A DNA stretch of 64,000 bases from DATHTK01 sp035463295 (GTDB lineage: Bacteria > Actinomycetota > Rubrobacteria > Rubrobacterales > Rubrobacteraceae), in the NCBI GenBank assembly GCA_035463295.1, contig DATHTK010000083.1:1-64000 (forward strand). Reading direction: 5' to 3'. The notes beneath the pieces are model-generated. The model worked only from the letters and a program-made list of their open reading frames with translations, had not been told where the DNA came from and searched no databases. Numbering within the stretch: position 1 is the stretch's first letter; each line of letters starts with the position of its first letter. The translations under genes were made by a program, and so were the position numbers. This document shows positions 24,830 to 34,307 of the stretch, in pieces.

Positions 24830-24967
24830 TTACTCGCATCGTACCGGGAAGTGCGCGACGTGCGCACCCCGCTCGCTGGCGGTTCGGATCTGGTGCGCCA
24901 CGTACCGGAGGTTCTGGCGCACGCCAGCGCGGACCGGAAACTGGCAGGTCGCGACCCTGAGCTTCAT
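24830..24967 (-). pseudogene. Truncated carbon-nitrogen hydrolase N-terminus
   Basis: ATG 24967 opens MKLRVATCQFPVRAGVRQNL and continues to SERGAHVAHFP, the first beta strand and active-site glutamate region of nitrilase-family hydrolases. The expected HFPE reads HFPV, and a stop follows after 45 residues, where a full enzyme has about 250-300. GAGGTGCAG precedes the ATG. The remnant abuts the sensor scrap at 24819, so a deletion joined two broken genes. 24968-25144 holds no gene. Confidence 0.6.
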
Positions 24968-25144
24968 CTGCACCTCTTCCGAGTTTACGGTCTGATCGCC
25001 ACCTATAGCGTCGCACGACGTACCGCGCTGCACCGCGTGACTGTTTCTTGCCGTAGCGTCCTGCTTCCCTGAACAGCCGCAGTATCGTGACTTGGGGACG
25101 CATCTGGGTCTTTGTTATCCTGGGTCTGGTATTTTTAGCGGGTT

Positions 25145-26290
25145 ATGGGATGGATCGTCGCGCTGGCCGGGCTCTTCTTGATCCTCGTGGGGATCCTCGA
25201 CATCTTCTTTTCGGTGCTCCACTACGACGGCTTCGGGTTCTTGAGCAGCCGTCTCTACAACGGCCTCTTCGGCGTGGTCCGCCTCGTTACCCGGCCCCTG
25301 CCCCGCAGGTACCGGGCTCTAGGGCTCTCGATGGCGGCCCCCTTGATGGTGCCGGTGACGATTACGGTCTGGATCTCGCTGGTCGCCGGGGGCTACGCCC
25401 TCATCTACTACGCCGGGATGGAAAGGGAGACATTCCTGTTCACGAACGAGCGCCTCGAGCCCTCTCTCATAGAGGCGCTGTACTTCAGCGGCGTCAGCAT
25501 AGCCACCCTGGGTCTCGGTGACGTCACCCCTTTGAGCTCCTTCTACCAGATGCTCGCCGTCTCGGAGTCCCTTATCGGCTTCGGTATCCTGACGCTCTCG
25601 ATCTCCTATGTCATCGGAGTCTACGAGGTCTTGCAGCGGCTGGGCGCCCTCTCCGCCGGGCTATATCACCAGGCCCGGGACACGAGCGATCCGCTGGACG
25701 TTCTCGTCCCGCACTTCCCGAACGCGCAACCCCAGGGCCTCGAGTCGCACCTGATGTCCGTCCATCGGGACCTCGTGGAGGTCTACGAGGGGATTCGTCG
25801 CTACCCCCTCGTCTACTACTACCACAGCCGCCGCGCCTACCGCTCCCTCCCTTATACCTTCCGCATGGCCGGGGGCATCGCAGCCGCCCTGAGCTGGGGC
25901 CTCCCGAAAGGCCACCCCGGGAGCCAGACCCCCTGGCTCCCGACGCTCATCACCGGCCTCGAGACCATCACCGCCTACCTCGACGAGCGATTTATCTCCG
26001 AGCCTCTGGAAGACCCCCCGGACCCCGTCCCCTTCGAGACCTTCGAGACGGCCCTCGAGCGCGCCAGGAAACCCCCTGATCCCTGGCTCGACCGCTTCTT
26101 GCAGATAGAGTCCTTTATGCGCGGCCTCGTCGGCCTCGATGCCCCTCCGGACCCCAAAGAGGCCTACGCGCGCTACGAGAGATGGCTCCCCTTCGCCCAC
26201 CGCAACCGGGCCTTCTTCGAGGCGTCCGCTGGCGAGCTCGGATACGAGCTCCACGAGCTGGAAGGGGGCCCCGGCGAGAGGCTCTTCTAG
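25145..26290 (+). CDS. Two-helix ion-channel family membrane protein
   Basis: This 381-residue protein has an N-terminal helix (3-25), two more near 63-92, and a pore region: TLGLGDVTP at 121-129 follows a pore helix, resembling the potassium-channel filter TxGxGD, and a helix at 131-155 follows it. The remaining 225 residues are cytoplasmic and helical, without a recognised RCK domain. A cation-channel role is inferred; the filter differs from canonical TVGYGD. The start is ATG 25145 with only a weak upstream SD. Confidence 0.7.
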   Translation: MGWIVALAGLFLILVGILDIFFSVLHYDGFGFLSSRLYNGLFGVVRLVTRPLPRRYRALGLSMAAPLMVPVTITVWISLVAGGYALIYYAGMERETFLFTNERLEPSLIEALYFSGVSIATLGLGDVTPLSSFYQMLAVSESLIGFGILTLSISYVIGVYEVLQRLGALSAGLYHQARDTSDPLDVLVPHFPNAQPQGLESHLMSVHRDLVEVYEGIRRYPLVYYYHSRRAYRSLPYTFRMAGGIAAALSWGLPKGHPGSQTPWLPTLITGLETITAYLDERFISEPLEDPPDPVPFETFETALERARKPPDPWLDRFLQIESFMRGLVGLDAPPDPKEAYARYERWLPFAHRNRAFFEASAGELGYELHELEGGPGERLF

Positions 26291-26540
26291 CTCTCGAGCC
26301 TTAGCGTCTCGACCTGCTGCGCGGACAAGCCCGGCAAGAGCAAACCCTCCTTGCCACCCACCCGTGTTCCGAGACTCATGCCTCACCTCCTTGGGTGCCG
26401 CGGATTTTCCTGCCAGGCGAGGGGCGCCAACGCCCTGGTCGCTGGGGCATCCGGTGCGCCGGCCCTCCCGATATTGATATTATTGTGTCTAGAGTCATGC
26501 TGCCCGCACGGTTCGGGCGTAGGGGAAGGAGGAAAACGAG

Positions 26541-27011
26541 GTGGAGTGCAAGGACAGGTTGGAAGGCTACCTGCGCGATAATCGGGTGCCCTTCGAAGCG
26601 CAAGAGCATCCCAGGGCCGTCACCGCCCAGGAAGTGGCCGCCAGCGAGCACGTCCCCGGTAAGATGCTGGCCAAGACGGTGATGGTCCTGGCCGACGGGG
26701 AGATGTTCATGCTAGCGTTGCCCGCTTCCTACCAGGTGGACCTCGAAAAAGTGGCTGCGGCGCTCAAGGCCAGGAACGCACGCCTCTCCGAAGAGCGGGA
26801 GTTCGAGGACACCTTCCCCGACTGCGAGGTTGGCGCGATGCCCCCCTTCGGCAATCTCTACGGGGTGCCCGTATGCGTGGACGAGTCTCTCGCCGAAGAC
26901 GAGATCATAGTCTTCCGGGCGGGCACCCACACCGAGACCATGAGCGTCAGGTACGCGGACTTCGAGCGGCTGGTCGAGCCCACAGTTGCCGCGTTCGCTC
27001 GTCGCACCTAG
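26541..27011 (+). CDS. YbaK/EbsC-family aminoacyl-tRNA deacylase-like protein
   Basis: This 156-residue YbaK/ProX-fold protein has the family text HPRAVTAQEVAASEHVPGKMLAKTVMV (the conserved lysine is in MLAKTV), then the FPDCEVGAMPPFGNLYGVPV loop, characteristic of editing deacylases. It would hydrolyse mischarged tRNA such as Cys-tRNA-Pro. GTG 26541 has GGAAGGAGG eight bases upstream. It is convergent with the suf operon. An AT-rich patch at about 26469-26495 may hold its promoter. Confidence 0.82.
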   Translation: MECKDRLEGYLRDNRVPFEAQEHPRAVTAQEVAASEHVPGKMLAKTVMVLADGEMFMLALPASYQVDLEKVAAALKARNARLSEEREFEDTFPDCEVGAMPPFGNLYGVPVCVDESLAEDEIIVFRAGTHTETMSVRYADFERLVEPTVAAFARRT

Positions 27012-27056
27012 CGAGCCGCGAAGAACTCTAGAAGCTCCGGGGTGTGAGAAGAGCAG

Positions 27057-27467
27057 CTACTCCCTCGCGAGTCCTTTTTGGAGCGCCGTCCACGCGAGGG
27101 TGGCGCACTTGATGCGGGAGGGGTACTGGATCACACCCTTCAGCGCCGCGAGGTCGTCGGTCTCGGGAAACGCCTTCTCGCCGACCATCATCGCCTTGAA
27201 GGCTGCGATCTCCTTCTCCGCCTCCTCGCGAGTCCTGCCTTTGAGCTTCTCGGTCATCATCGAGGCGGAGGCCTGGGAGATCGAGCATCCCCGCCCCTCG
27301 AAGCTCACGTCGACTACCTTGTCCCCATCGAAGACCGCATACACCGTCACCTCGTCACCGCAGAGCGGGTTGAGGAGATGCTCCTGGAGGTCGGGATCCT
27401 CCAGTTCGCCCCGGTTTCTCGGGCGCTTGTAGTGGTCCATGATGACCTGCGTGTAGAGTTCGCGCAT
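27057..27467 (-). CDS. sufU: SufU iron-sulfur/zinc sulfurtransferase
   Basis: This 136-residue IscU-like protein has C36 and D38 (LCGDEV), C61 (GRGCSIS) and C120 (RIKCATLAW), the metal-ligand set. The insertion KGRTREEAEKEIAAFKAMM between the second and third sites marks SufU rather than IscU. SufU accepts sulfur from SufS for the SufBCD scaffold. ATG 27467 overlaps the sufS TGA by one base (TGATG), showing translational coupling. It is the last gene of the suf operon. Confidence 0.92.
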   Translation of the reverse strand: MRELYTQVIMDHYKRPRNRGELEDPDLQEHLLNPLCGDEVTVYAVFDGDKVVDVSFEGRGCSISQASASMMTEKLKGRTREEAEKEIAAFKAMMVGEKAFPETDDLAALKGVIQYPSRIKCATLAWTALQKGLARE

Positions 27468-28708
27468 CACGACGGCCGCACCTCGGTGAAAGTCCCGAAG
27501 AACTCGCGGGCTCGTGCTAGCGCCACGACGAGGGCGTCCACTTCGTCTTCGGTGTTGTAGAGGTAGAAGCTCGCCCGCGAGGTAGCGGCGACGCCGAGGC
27601 GTCGCATGAGCGGTTGGGCGCAGTGGTGCCCGCTCCTTATGGCTATCCCTTTCTCGTCAAGGAGCTGCGAGAGGTCGTGCGGATGGACCTCGGGGAGGGA
27701 GAAGGAGACGAGGCCAGTGCGGTCCTTCTCGGGACCGTAGATGGTGATGCCTTCGAACTCCGAGAGCCGGCGGTAGGCGTACTCCCCGAGGCTGCGCTCG
27801 TGATTGCGGACGTTCTCCATGCCGAGATCGTCAAGGTAATCGACGGCCGCTCCCAGACCGACGGCCTGGGCGATGTTCATGGTGCCGGCCTCGAACTTGA
27901 AGGGAAGGTCGTTGTAGGTCGAGTAGTCGAGGTGTACCTCCCGGATCATCTCCCCTCCGCCGAGGAACGGGTCCATCTCGTCGAGTATCTCGGGCTTGCC
28001 CCAGAGCACCCCGACGCCCGTCGGCCCGAGCATCTTGTGCCCGCTGCACGCGAAGAAGTCGCAGCCGAGAGAACGTATGTTCACTGGAAGGTGCGGGGCG
28101 CTCTGCGCCCCGTCAACGAGCATGAGGGCGCCGACCTCGTGGGCCATCCGGGCGAGCTCCTCGACCGGGTTGATAGTCGCGAGCACGTTCGACGCGTGGA
28201 TGCACCCGACGAGCTTCGTGTGCGCGGAGATCAGACGCCCCGCCTCCTCCATGTCCAGCGTGCCGTCATCGCGGACCGGGATGAAGCGTAGCCTCGCGCC
28301 GGTCGATTGGGCAGCGAGCTGCCAGGGGACGAGGTTCGAGTGGTGCTCGGCCTCGGTGAGCACCACGTCGTCACCCTCGCGCAAGTACTTGCGGCCCCAG
28401 GCGTAGGCGACAAGGTTTATGGACTCCGTCGTGCCGCGGGTGAAGATGAGGCTCGTGGGGTCGGGCGCGCCGAGGAATCGTGCGACCTTCTCGCGCGCCT
28501 CCTCATAGGCCGCAGTGGCCTCCTCGGCGAGACGGTGGACGCCGCGGTGAATGTTTGCGTTGTGTAGCTCGTAGTAACGGCTCAGGGCATCGAGAACGGG
28601 ACGCGGCTTCTGGGAGGTCGCGGCGTTGTCCAGGTAGACGAGCTTCTCGCCGTTCACCTCGCGTTCGAGGATCGGGAAGTCGTGCCGGATCTCCCCTACG
28701 TCGTACAC
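27467..28708 (-). CDS. sufS: Cysteine desulfurase SufS
   Basis: This 413-residue type II cysteine desulfurase has the PLP lysine K225 in ACSGHKMLGPTG and the persulfide cysteine C363 in RSGHHCAQPLM. It supplies sulfur for Fe-S cluster assembly with SufU. The start is GTG 28708, since GGAGG lies five bases upstream, at the end of the Rieske gene; open reading extends further upstream but is not coding. Confidence 0.93.
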   Translation of the reverse strand: MYDVGEIRHDFPILEREVNGEKLVYLDNAATSQKPRPVLDALSRYYELHNANIHRGVHRLAEEATAAYEEAREKVARFLGAPDPTSLIFTRGTTESINLVAYAWGRKYLREGDDVVLTEAEHHSNLVPWQLAAQSTGARLRFIPVRDDGTLDMEEAGRLISAHTKLVGCIHASNVLATINPVEELARMAHEVGALMLVDGAQSAPHLPVNIRSLGCDFFACSGHKMLGPTGVGVLWGKPEILDEMDPFLGGGEMIREVHLDYSTYNDLPFKFEAGTMNIAQAVGLGAAVDYLDDLGMENVRNHERSLGEYAYRRLSEFEGITIYGPEKDRTGLVSFSLPEVHPHDLSQLLDEKGIAIRSGHHCAQPLMRRLGVAATSRASFYLYNTEDEVDALVVALARAREFFGTFTEVRPS

Positions 28709-28710
28709 CG

Positions 28711-29061
28711 TTACCTCCTGCCCCTTCTCCTTCCGACCTTGACCCGCTGCGGGTTCAGGGCTACGTAGACGTAGCCACCCTCGACCTTCAACTCGTGTTT
28801 GGGGACGGGCTTGACTGCCGGCAGGCTTCTGGCCGCGCCGGTTCTCACGTCGAACTTCGCGCCGTGGAGGGGGCACGTGATCTCCGAGCCCGAGAGCTCG
28901 CCCTCGGTGAGGTGCGTGTACTGGTGGGTGCAGATATCCTCGAAGGCGTGGAGCTCGCCGTCCACGTTGCACAACGCGACGGGCCGGTCCTCGACGAGGT
29001 ACTGACGCACCTCGCCAGCGGCGAGATCGTCAGCTGCGGCTATCTTGTGGAACTCGGCCAT
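28711..29061 (-). CDS. Rieske-type ferredoxin
   Basis: This 116-residue soluble Rieske [2Fe-2S] protein has ligands C44 and H46 (CTHQYTH) and C63 and H66 (CPLHGAKFD). It resembles the ferredoxin subunit of ring-hydroxylating dioxygenases, but within suf operons such proteins are thought to supply electrons for cluster assembly. It sits between sufD (6 bases) and sufS (2 bases). The basic tail VKVGRRRGRR is unusual. Confidence 0.88.
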   Translation of the reverse strand: MAEFHKIAAADDLAAGEVRQYLVEDRPVALCNVDGELHAFEDICTHQYTHLTEGELSGSEITCPLHGAKFDVRTGAARSLPAVKPVPKHELKVEGGYVYVALNPQRVKVGRRRGRR

Positions 29062-29067
29062 AATTCT

Positions 29068-30429
29068 CTAGGCCGCTCGTTCCTCGAAGCCGAGCCCGAT
29101 CTTTCCCTCGATCGCGCGGTCGAGCTTCTCCTTGAGGCCCTTGAGGGGGATGCGGCTCGTGACCTCGCCGAAGAATCCGAAGACGACGAGCTTCTCGGCC
29201 TCGACGCGCGGGATGCCGCGGCTCATCAGGTAGAAGAGCTCCACCTCGTCGACCTGTCCCGTTGTCGAGCCGTGGGAGCACTTCACGTCGTCGGCCATGA
29301 TCTCGAGGTTCGGCAGGGAGACGGCCATCGCGTCGTCGGTCCCGAGGATCAGGTTCCGGTTCGTCTGGTAGGCGTCGGTCTTCTGAGCCCCCGGCTCGAC
29401 CCGGATGAGCCCGGAGAAGACCGTGAGCGACTCGTCCCTCAGAGCCCCCTTGTAGAGCAGGTCCGAGTGGGCGTTCGGAGCGAGGTGGTCCTGCAGGGTG
29501 TGGTGGTCTATGAGCTGATCCTCGTCGGTGAAGTAGAGGCCGAGCATCTCCGAGTCGCTCCCCGGCGCCGAGAGCCCCGCCTCGACGTTGGTGCGGGCGA
29601 GCTGCGAGCCGAAGGAGACCACGAGGCTGTTGATCGTCGCGTCCTTCTCGGCAGAGGAGCGGATGGTGTTGAAGTGCACGACGTTGCGGCCCCAGTTCTG
29701 GAGCGAGACGTAGCGCAGATTGGCCCCCTCGCCGACAAAGAGCTCGACGGCGCCGTTGCTGAGAGCTGGCTCCTCGCCGCCCTCCGAGGCGTATTCGTCT
29801 ATGTAGGCGAGCGAAGCGCCCTCCTCGACCACGACGAGGGTGCGCGGCATGATCGAGCCAGCCACGTCGAGCCAGCGGTAGCTCTGGATCGGGACCTCGA
29901 CCTCGACGCCGCGCGGTACGTAGAGAAAGGATCCGCCGGAGAAAGCCGCCGCTGAGAGGGCTGCGAACTTGTCGTAGCCTTCGGGCACGAGCTCGAAGAG
30001 GTGCTTCTTTACGATCTCCTCGTGCTCCCGCAGCGCCGTGTGCAGATCCGTGAAGACGACGCCTTTAGCCGCCAGCTCCTCGTCGATGCGCGAGTACGTG
30101 GTCTCGGAGTTGTGCTGGACGAGCAGGGCGGAGTTCTCCTCGCCTTCTCTTATGAGGCGCTGCACGGCGTCCGGGAGGTCGACCTCGGAGGTGACGTCGG
30201 GGCTGGGCGCGTAGGGGAGGAAGTCTTCCAGGCTCACGTCGGAGATGTCCGTGTAGCGCCAGGCCTCCTCGCGCAGGGTAGGCATCGGCGTCGCGTCGAA
30301 GGTGCGCCACGCATCGAGGCGTTTCTCCGTGAGCCAGCCCGGCTCGCCCTTGAACGAGGAGAGGGCCTTCACCGTCGCCACGCTCACTCCCTTACTCTTC
30401 AGAACCTCCGGCACGCCGTTCGCGCTCAT
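29068..30429 (-). CDS. sufD: Fe-S cluster assembly protein SufD
   Basis: This 453-residue SufD has a parallel beta-helix core (residues about 150-400), with the family segments EEAWRYTD, FLYVPRGVEVEVPIQ, DDVKCSHGSTTGQ (conserved C and H near the SufB interface) and LFYLMSRGI. It forms the SufBC2D scaffold with SufB and SufC. ATG 30429 lies in the spacer after usp. Confidence 0.93.
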   Translation of the reverse strand: MSANGVPEVLKSKGVSVATVKALSSFKGEPGWLTEKRLDAWRTFDATPMPTLREEAWRYTDISDVSLEDFLPYAPSPDVTSEVDLPDAVQRLIREGEENSALLVQHNSETTYSRIDEELAAKGVVFTDLHTALREHEEIVKKHLFELVPEGYDKFAALSAAAFSGGSFLYVPRGVEVEVPIQSYRWLDVAGSIMPRTLVVVEEGASLAYIDEYASEGGEEPALSNGAVELFVGEGANLRYVSLQNWGRNVVHFNTIRSSAEKDATINSLVVSFGSQLARTNVEAGLSAPGSDSEMLGLYFTDEDQLIDHHTLQDHLAPNAHSDLLYKGALRDESLTVFSGLIRVEPGAQKTDAYQTNRNLILGTDDAMAVSLPNLEIMADDVKCSHGSTTGQVDEVELFYLMSRGIPRVEAEKLVVFGFFGEVTSRIPLKGLKEKLDRAIEGKIGLGFEERAA

Positions 30430-30484
30430 ATATCACCTTTCGTATCGGTACGTTTCGCTATTGTCAGGTACTGGTCCTGAGCTG

Positions 30485-30922
30485 CTATTGCTCCGGGCGC
30501 ACCACCATCACGGGGCAGTGCGCGTGGCGGACGACGCTCTCGGAGACGCCGCCCATCACGGCGCGCCGCAGGGTACTGAGACCCCGGCTTCCGAGGACGA
30601 TCAGGCCCGCGCCCATTTGTTCGGCGAGGTTCACGATGTTCTCCTCGGCCGGACCCAGTCTGAGGTGCTTCTCGGTGACGGTGCCGCCCTCGCCCTCGAT
30701 CCGGCGCACCTCGTCATCCAGGGTCTTGCGGGCCTCCCGCTCGGCGCGCGCGGGGTCCAGCTCCGTGTAGGCGAAGAATATGTGCGGCGCCTCCGCGACA
30801 TGGACGACGTGCAGCTCCGAACCGGTCTTGTTCGCGAGTTCGACCGCCGTTCTGGCGGCTCGCACTGCGTTCTCCGAGCCATCGGTGGCCAGCAGTATCT
30901 TCGTCGGGAACATCTCCGCCAT
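30485..30922 (-). CDS. Universal stress protein (UspA family)
   Basis: This 145-residue UspA-fold protein has the ATP-binding pattern GSRGLSTLRRAVMGGVSE (G-2x-G-9x-G-S) near residues 112-130 and ILLATDGS at 9-16. Such proteins bind ATP and help during stress or growth arrest. It lies inside the suf operon between sufB and sufD, an unusual place that suggests a link to Fe-S or oxidative stress. ATG 30922 is taken, with AGCGGAGAGGAG upstream. Confidence 0.88.
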   Translation of the reverse strand: MAEMFPTKILLATDGSENAVRAARTAVELANKTGSELHVVHVAEAPHIFFAYTELDPARAEREARKTLDDEVRRIEGEGGTVTEKHLRLGPAEENIVNLAEQMGAGLIVLGSRGLSTLRRAVMGGVSESVVRHAHCPVMVVRPEQ

Positions 30923-31018
30923 CTCTTCTCGCTCCTCTCCGCTTGAAAGCTAAGGGCGGACCCCGGAAGAGCCCGCCCCAAGTAAAGCCGCTATCTCAAC
31001 AACTACCTTGCCGGATCC

Positions 31019-32431
31019 TTAGCCGACCGAGCCTTCCATCTCGAGCTGGATAAGACGGTTCAGCTCGATCGCGTACTCGAGGGGGAGCTCCTTGGCGATC
31101 GGCTCTATAAAGCCGTTGACGACCATCGCCATAGCCTCTTCTTCGGAGAGACCGCGGCTCATAAGGTAGAAGAGCTGGTCCTCGCCGACCTTGGAGACCG
31201 TGGCCTCGTGCTCGGTGTTGACCTTCTTCTCCTCGATCTCGATGTACGGGTATGTGTCCGTCCGCGCCTTCTCGTCGAGAAGCAGCGCGTCGCACTCGAC
31301 CCGGCTCTTGGACCCGACAGCGCCCTCGTGCACCTTCAACAGGCCGCGATAGGTGCTTCGGCCCGTCCCCTTGGAGATGGACTTGGAGGTGATGAGGCTG
31401 GACGTATTCGGCGCTGCGTGGACGACCTTGCCGCCCGCGTCCTGGTGCTGCCCGTTGCCAGCATAGGCGACCGAGAGGATCTCGCCGCGGGCCCCCTCGC
31501 CGACGAGGTAGACCGCCGGGTACTTCATCGTGAGCTTGGAGCCGAGGTTCCCGTCAACCCATTCGACGGTGGCGTTCTCCTGCGCGACCGCCCTCTTCGT
31601 TACCAGGTTGTAGGTGTTGTGCGACCAGTTCTGGATCGTCGAGTACCGGATGCGGGCGTTCGGCTTGGCGATGAGCTCGACGACCGCCGAGTGCAGCGAG
31701 TTCGTGGTGTACGTCGGGGCGGTGCAGCCCTCGATGTAGTGCACGTAGGCGCCCTCGTCGGCGATGATGAGCGTCCGCTCGAATTGGCCCATGTTCTCGG
31801 CGTTGATGCGGAAGTATGCTTGCAGCGGAATGTCCACGTGGACCCCGGGCGGCACGTACACGAACGACCCGCCCGACCAGACCGCGGAGTTGAGCGCCGC
31901 GAATTTGTTGTCGTTCGGCGGGATGATCGTCCCGAAGTACTCCCTGACCAGGTCCTCGTGCTCCCTGAGACCACTGTCCATGTCGAGGAAGACGACGCCC
32001 GCCTTCTCCCACTCCTCCTTGAGGGAGTGGTAGACGACCTCGGACTCGTACTGGGCCCCGACGCCGGCGAGGATGTCGCGTTCCGCCTGCGGGATGCCGA
32101 GCTTGTCGAACGTGTTCTTTATGTCCTCCGGTACGTCGTCCCAGGAACGGCCCTGGTTCTCCATCGGACGGATGTAGTAGTAGATGTCGTCGAAGTCCAG
32201 CCCCGAGAGGTCGCCGCCCCAGGTGGGGATCGGCCGCTCCATGAACGCCTCCAGGGCTTTGAGGCGGAACTCGAGCATCCACTCGGGCTCGTCCTTGTGC
32301 TTGGAGATCATGGCGACGATCTCCGGGTCGATACCCTTTCTCGGGGTCTTGAAGAAGTACTCCTCCGGATCTCGGAATCCGAACTTGTACTCGTCGAGCC
32401 CGAGCTCCTTGATGGTCTTGTCTTCGGGCAT
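31019..32431 (-). CDS. sufB: Fe-S cluster assembly protein SufB
   Basis: This 470-residue SufB has the characteristic N-terminal [48 protein letters not shown] (conserved cysteine), and the C-terminal [25 protein letters not shown]. It is the scaffold subunit where the nascent cluster forms. The gene starts 13 bases after the sufC stop, in the order C-B-usp-D-Rieske-S-U. Confidence 0.95.
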   Translation of the reverse strand: MPEDKTIKELGLDEYKFGFRDPEEYFFKTPRKGIDPEIVAMISKHKDEPEWMLEFRLKALEAFMERPIPTWGGDLSGLDFDDIYYYIRPMENQGRSWDDVPEDIKNTFDKLGIPQAERDILAGVGAQYESEVVYHSLKEEWEKAGVVFLDMDSGLREHEDLVREYFGTIIPPNDNKFAALNSAVWSGGSFVYVPPGVHVDIPLQAYFRINAENMGQFERTLIIADEGAYVHYIEGCTAPTYTTNSLHSAVVELIAKPNARIRYSTIQNWSHNTYNLVTKRAVAQENATVEWVDGNLGSKLTMKYPAVYLVGEGARGEILSVAYAGNGQHQDAGGKVVHAAPNTSSLITSKSISKGTGRSTYRGLLKVHEGAVGSKSRVECDALLLDEKARTDTYPYIEIEEKKVNTEHEATVSKVGEDQLFYLMSRGLSEEEAMAMVVNGFIEPIAKELPLEYAIELNRLIQLEMEGSVG

Positions 32432-32444
32432 TTAGTCCCCTTCC

Positions 32445-33197
32445 CTAGCTCTGGGCGCCGGCGCCGAACTCCTGGCGCACCCAGTCGTAACCCTTGTCCT
32501 CCAGCTCCTCAGCGAGCTTCTTGCCACCGCTCGTCACGATCCTCCCGTCGAGCATGACGTGGACGTGGTCCGGCTGGATGTAGCGCAGGATCCTCTGGTA
32601 GTGTGTGATGATGACCGCCGAGAACTCCGGCCCACGCAGCTCGTTGACACCTTTAGCCACGACCTGCAACGCGTCGATGTCGAGACCCGAGTCGGTCTCG
32701 TCCATGATCGCGAGCCGGGGTTCGAGCATGAGCATCTGCAGGATCTCGTTGCGCTTTTTCTCGCCCCCGGAGAAGCCCTCGTTGAGATACCGCTCGGCGA
32801 ACTTGGGGTCCATCTTCATGAGGCTCATCTTCTCCTGCAGGAGACGATACATCTCCATAGGGGAAAGCTCCTCTTCACGCACCGAGTTAACCGCGGTGCG
32901 CAGGAAGTTCGCCACCGAGACGCCCGGCACCTCGCTCGGGTACTGGAAAGCGAGGAACATCCCCATCTTGGCCCGCTCGTCAGGCTCTAGCTCCAGGACG
33001 TCCTCACCCTCGAAGGTGATCGAGCCGTCCGTAATCTCGTAGCGCGGATGGCCCATGAGCACGTTGGCGAGCGTACTCTTCCCAGACCCGTTCGGACCCA
33101 TGATCGCGTGGATCTCACCCTCCCCGACCTCGAGGTCGAGGCCCTTGAGGATCTCACTGCCGTCTATCTCGACGTGCAAATTCTCTATCTTCAGCAT
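32445..33197 (-). CDS. sufC: Fe-S cluster assembly ATPase SufC
   Basis: This 250-residue ABC-type ATPase has Walker A GPNGSGKST (34-42), signature FSGGEKKRNE, Walker B RLAIMDETDSGLD, and the SufC-specific ITHYQRIL histidine switch. ATP hydrolysis drives SufBC2D conformational change. It is the first gene of the operon; the promoter should lie in 33198-33300. Confidence 0.95.
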   Translation of the reverse strand: MLKIENLHVEIDGSEILKGLDLEVGEGEIHAIMGPNGSGKSTLANVLMGHPRYEITDGSITFEGEDVLELEPDERAKMGMFLAFQYPSEVPGVSVANFLRTAVNSVREEELSPMEMYRLLQEKMSLMKMDPKFAERYLNEGFSGGEKKRNEILQMLMLEPRLAIMDETDSGLDIDALQVVAKGVNELRGPEFSAVIITHYQRILRYIQPDHVHVMLDGRIVTSGGKKLAEELEDKGYDWVRQEFGAGAQS

Positions 33198-33279
33198 CGA
33201 ACCCCTAACAAGTCCAGCGTATCACACTTGCTACATTGCATGACTATTTAATCACAGCAACACCCCCCTAACAACGCGA

Positions 33280-33295
33280 TGTGATCGAGATCAAT
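33280..33295. promoter_or_regulatory. CRP/FNR-like site upstream of the suf operon
   Basis: TGTGATCGAGATCAAT is close to the TGTGA-N6-TCACA consensus (eight of ten). It lies about 85 bases upstream of sufC in the gap before the methyltransferase. The remaining sequence of 33198-33470 is gene-free. Function is inferred only. Confidence 0.3.
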
Positions 33296-33470
33296 AACTT
33301 TTCCTGAAAGCCGGAGAACCGCGCTTGTAGAGCGCCTTTTCACCGGTGAAGCCACCGCGGGATCGGATGCTGCGAGCGATTGTCATCAGGGTCCGATCGA
33401 AGGGCGCTTGTAACACCACCCCGGCCCGCAGAGCTCTCTTTGTTGGGAAGCGTTCCCGATAAGCGTCGGG

Positions 33471-34307
33471 CTACTGCTTCTCGAAGACGGCTTGTATGAT
33501 CGAGATCCGTCCTTCCTGCAGGTTCAGTACCTGATTGCGGAACATCTGACCGAAGTCGGGGCCCAGGAGGAGGTGAAGGCCGAGCGGCGGAGGATCTCCG
33601 GACGCCGGGAGGCGTTGTTGGAACCACTCGGTTGCCGAGGCGGTCTCGTCGATCCACAAGAGCTCTCTGAAACCGGAGGCGGAGATGATGGACCGGACCG
33701 TCTCGGGGGGCTGGAGGTGGCTCAGGCGTGGTTCGCGCGCCCAGGGCACCGGGAAGTGGATGGGGGAGGTCTCGCCGGCCATTATCTCGTGCAGCGCCAG
33801 CCGCCCGCCGGGGCGCAGGACGCGCTGGATTTCCCTGTAGAGTCGCCGCTTGTCGGGGACGTTCATGGAGCTGTGCTGGGTCCAGGCGACGTCGAAGGAC
33901 TCGTCCGGGTAGGGCATGTTCAGGGCGTCGCCCCGCCGGAAGGCGACCAGCTCGCTCAGGCCCGTCATCGCGGTGAGCGCCTCACCGCCGCGGCAGAACT
34001 CCTCCGTGAGGTCGAGTACTTCGACCGCGCAGCCGCACTCGGTCGCCAGGGTCCGGGCCGGACCGCCGAGGCCGCCGCCGATGTCGAGCACGCGCATCCC
34101 GGAGGCGATGCCGGCGCGGCGGGCGAGGTCCAGGGTCGCCGGCCTGCCGCGGGTGTGGAACTGATCGACGGGGGCGAGATCTTCTGTGGTTAGTGCGTCC
34201 GGGTCTCTCCCGGCGGCGCGAAGGGCGCTGACAATCGCCGCCGGGAGGCCAGGGTGGCTGTAGTGCTCGCCCACGTACCGATCATAGGCCGGGTCACCAT
34301 CGATCAA
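33471..34307 (-). CDS. Class I SAM-dependent methyltransferase
   Basis: This 278-residue methyltransferase has motif I VLDIGGGLGGPA (73-84), the acidic end of beta2 VLDLTEEF, the GDALNMPYPDESFD motif and LRPGGRLALHE. It resembles glycine/sarcosine or dimethylglycine N-methyltransferase-like enzymes of the Methyltransf_11 group. The start is TTG 34307, with AAGGTGAG three bases upstream; no ATG gives a full N-terminus. The substrate is unknown. The 34308-34660 gap upstream holds nothing I can support. Confidence 0.8.
   Translation of the reverse strand: MIDGDPAYDRYVGEHYSHPGLPAAIVSALRAAGRDPDALTTEDLAPVDQFHTRGRPATLDLARRAGIASGMRVLDIGGGLGGPARTLATECGCAVEVLDLTEEFCRGGEALTAMTGLSELVAFRRGDALNMPYPDESFDVAWTQHSSMNVPDKRRLYREIQRVLRPGGRLALHEIMAGETSPIHFPVPWAREPRLSHLQPPETVRSIISASGFRELLWIDETASATEWFQQRLPASGDPPPLGLHLLLGPDFGQMFRNQVLNLQEGRISIIQAVFEKQ

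Noticed and set aside
24590..25072. 160-residue plus-strand frame
   Set aside because: It runs antisense to the two recognisable gene remnants, has no motif and no SD.
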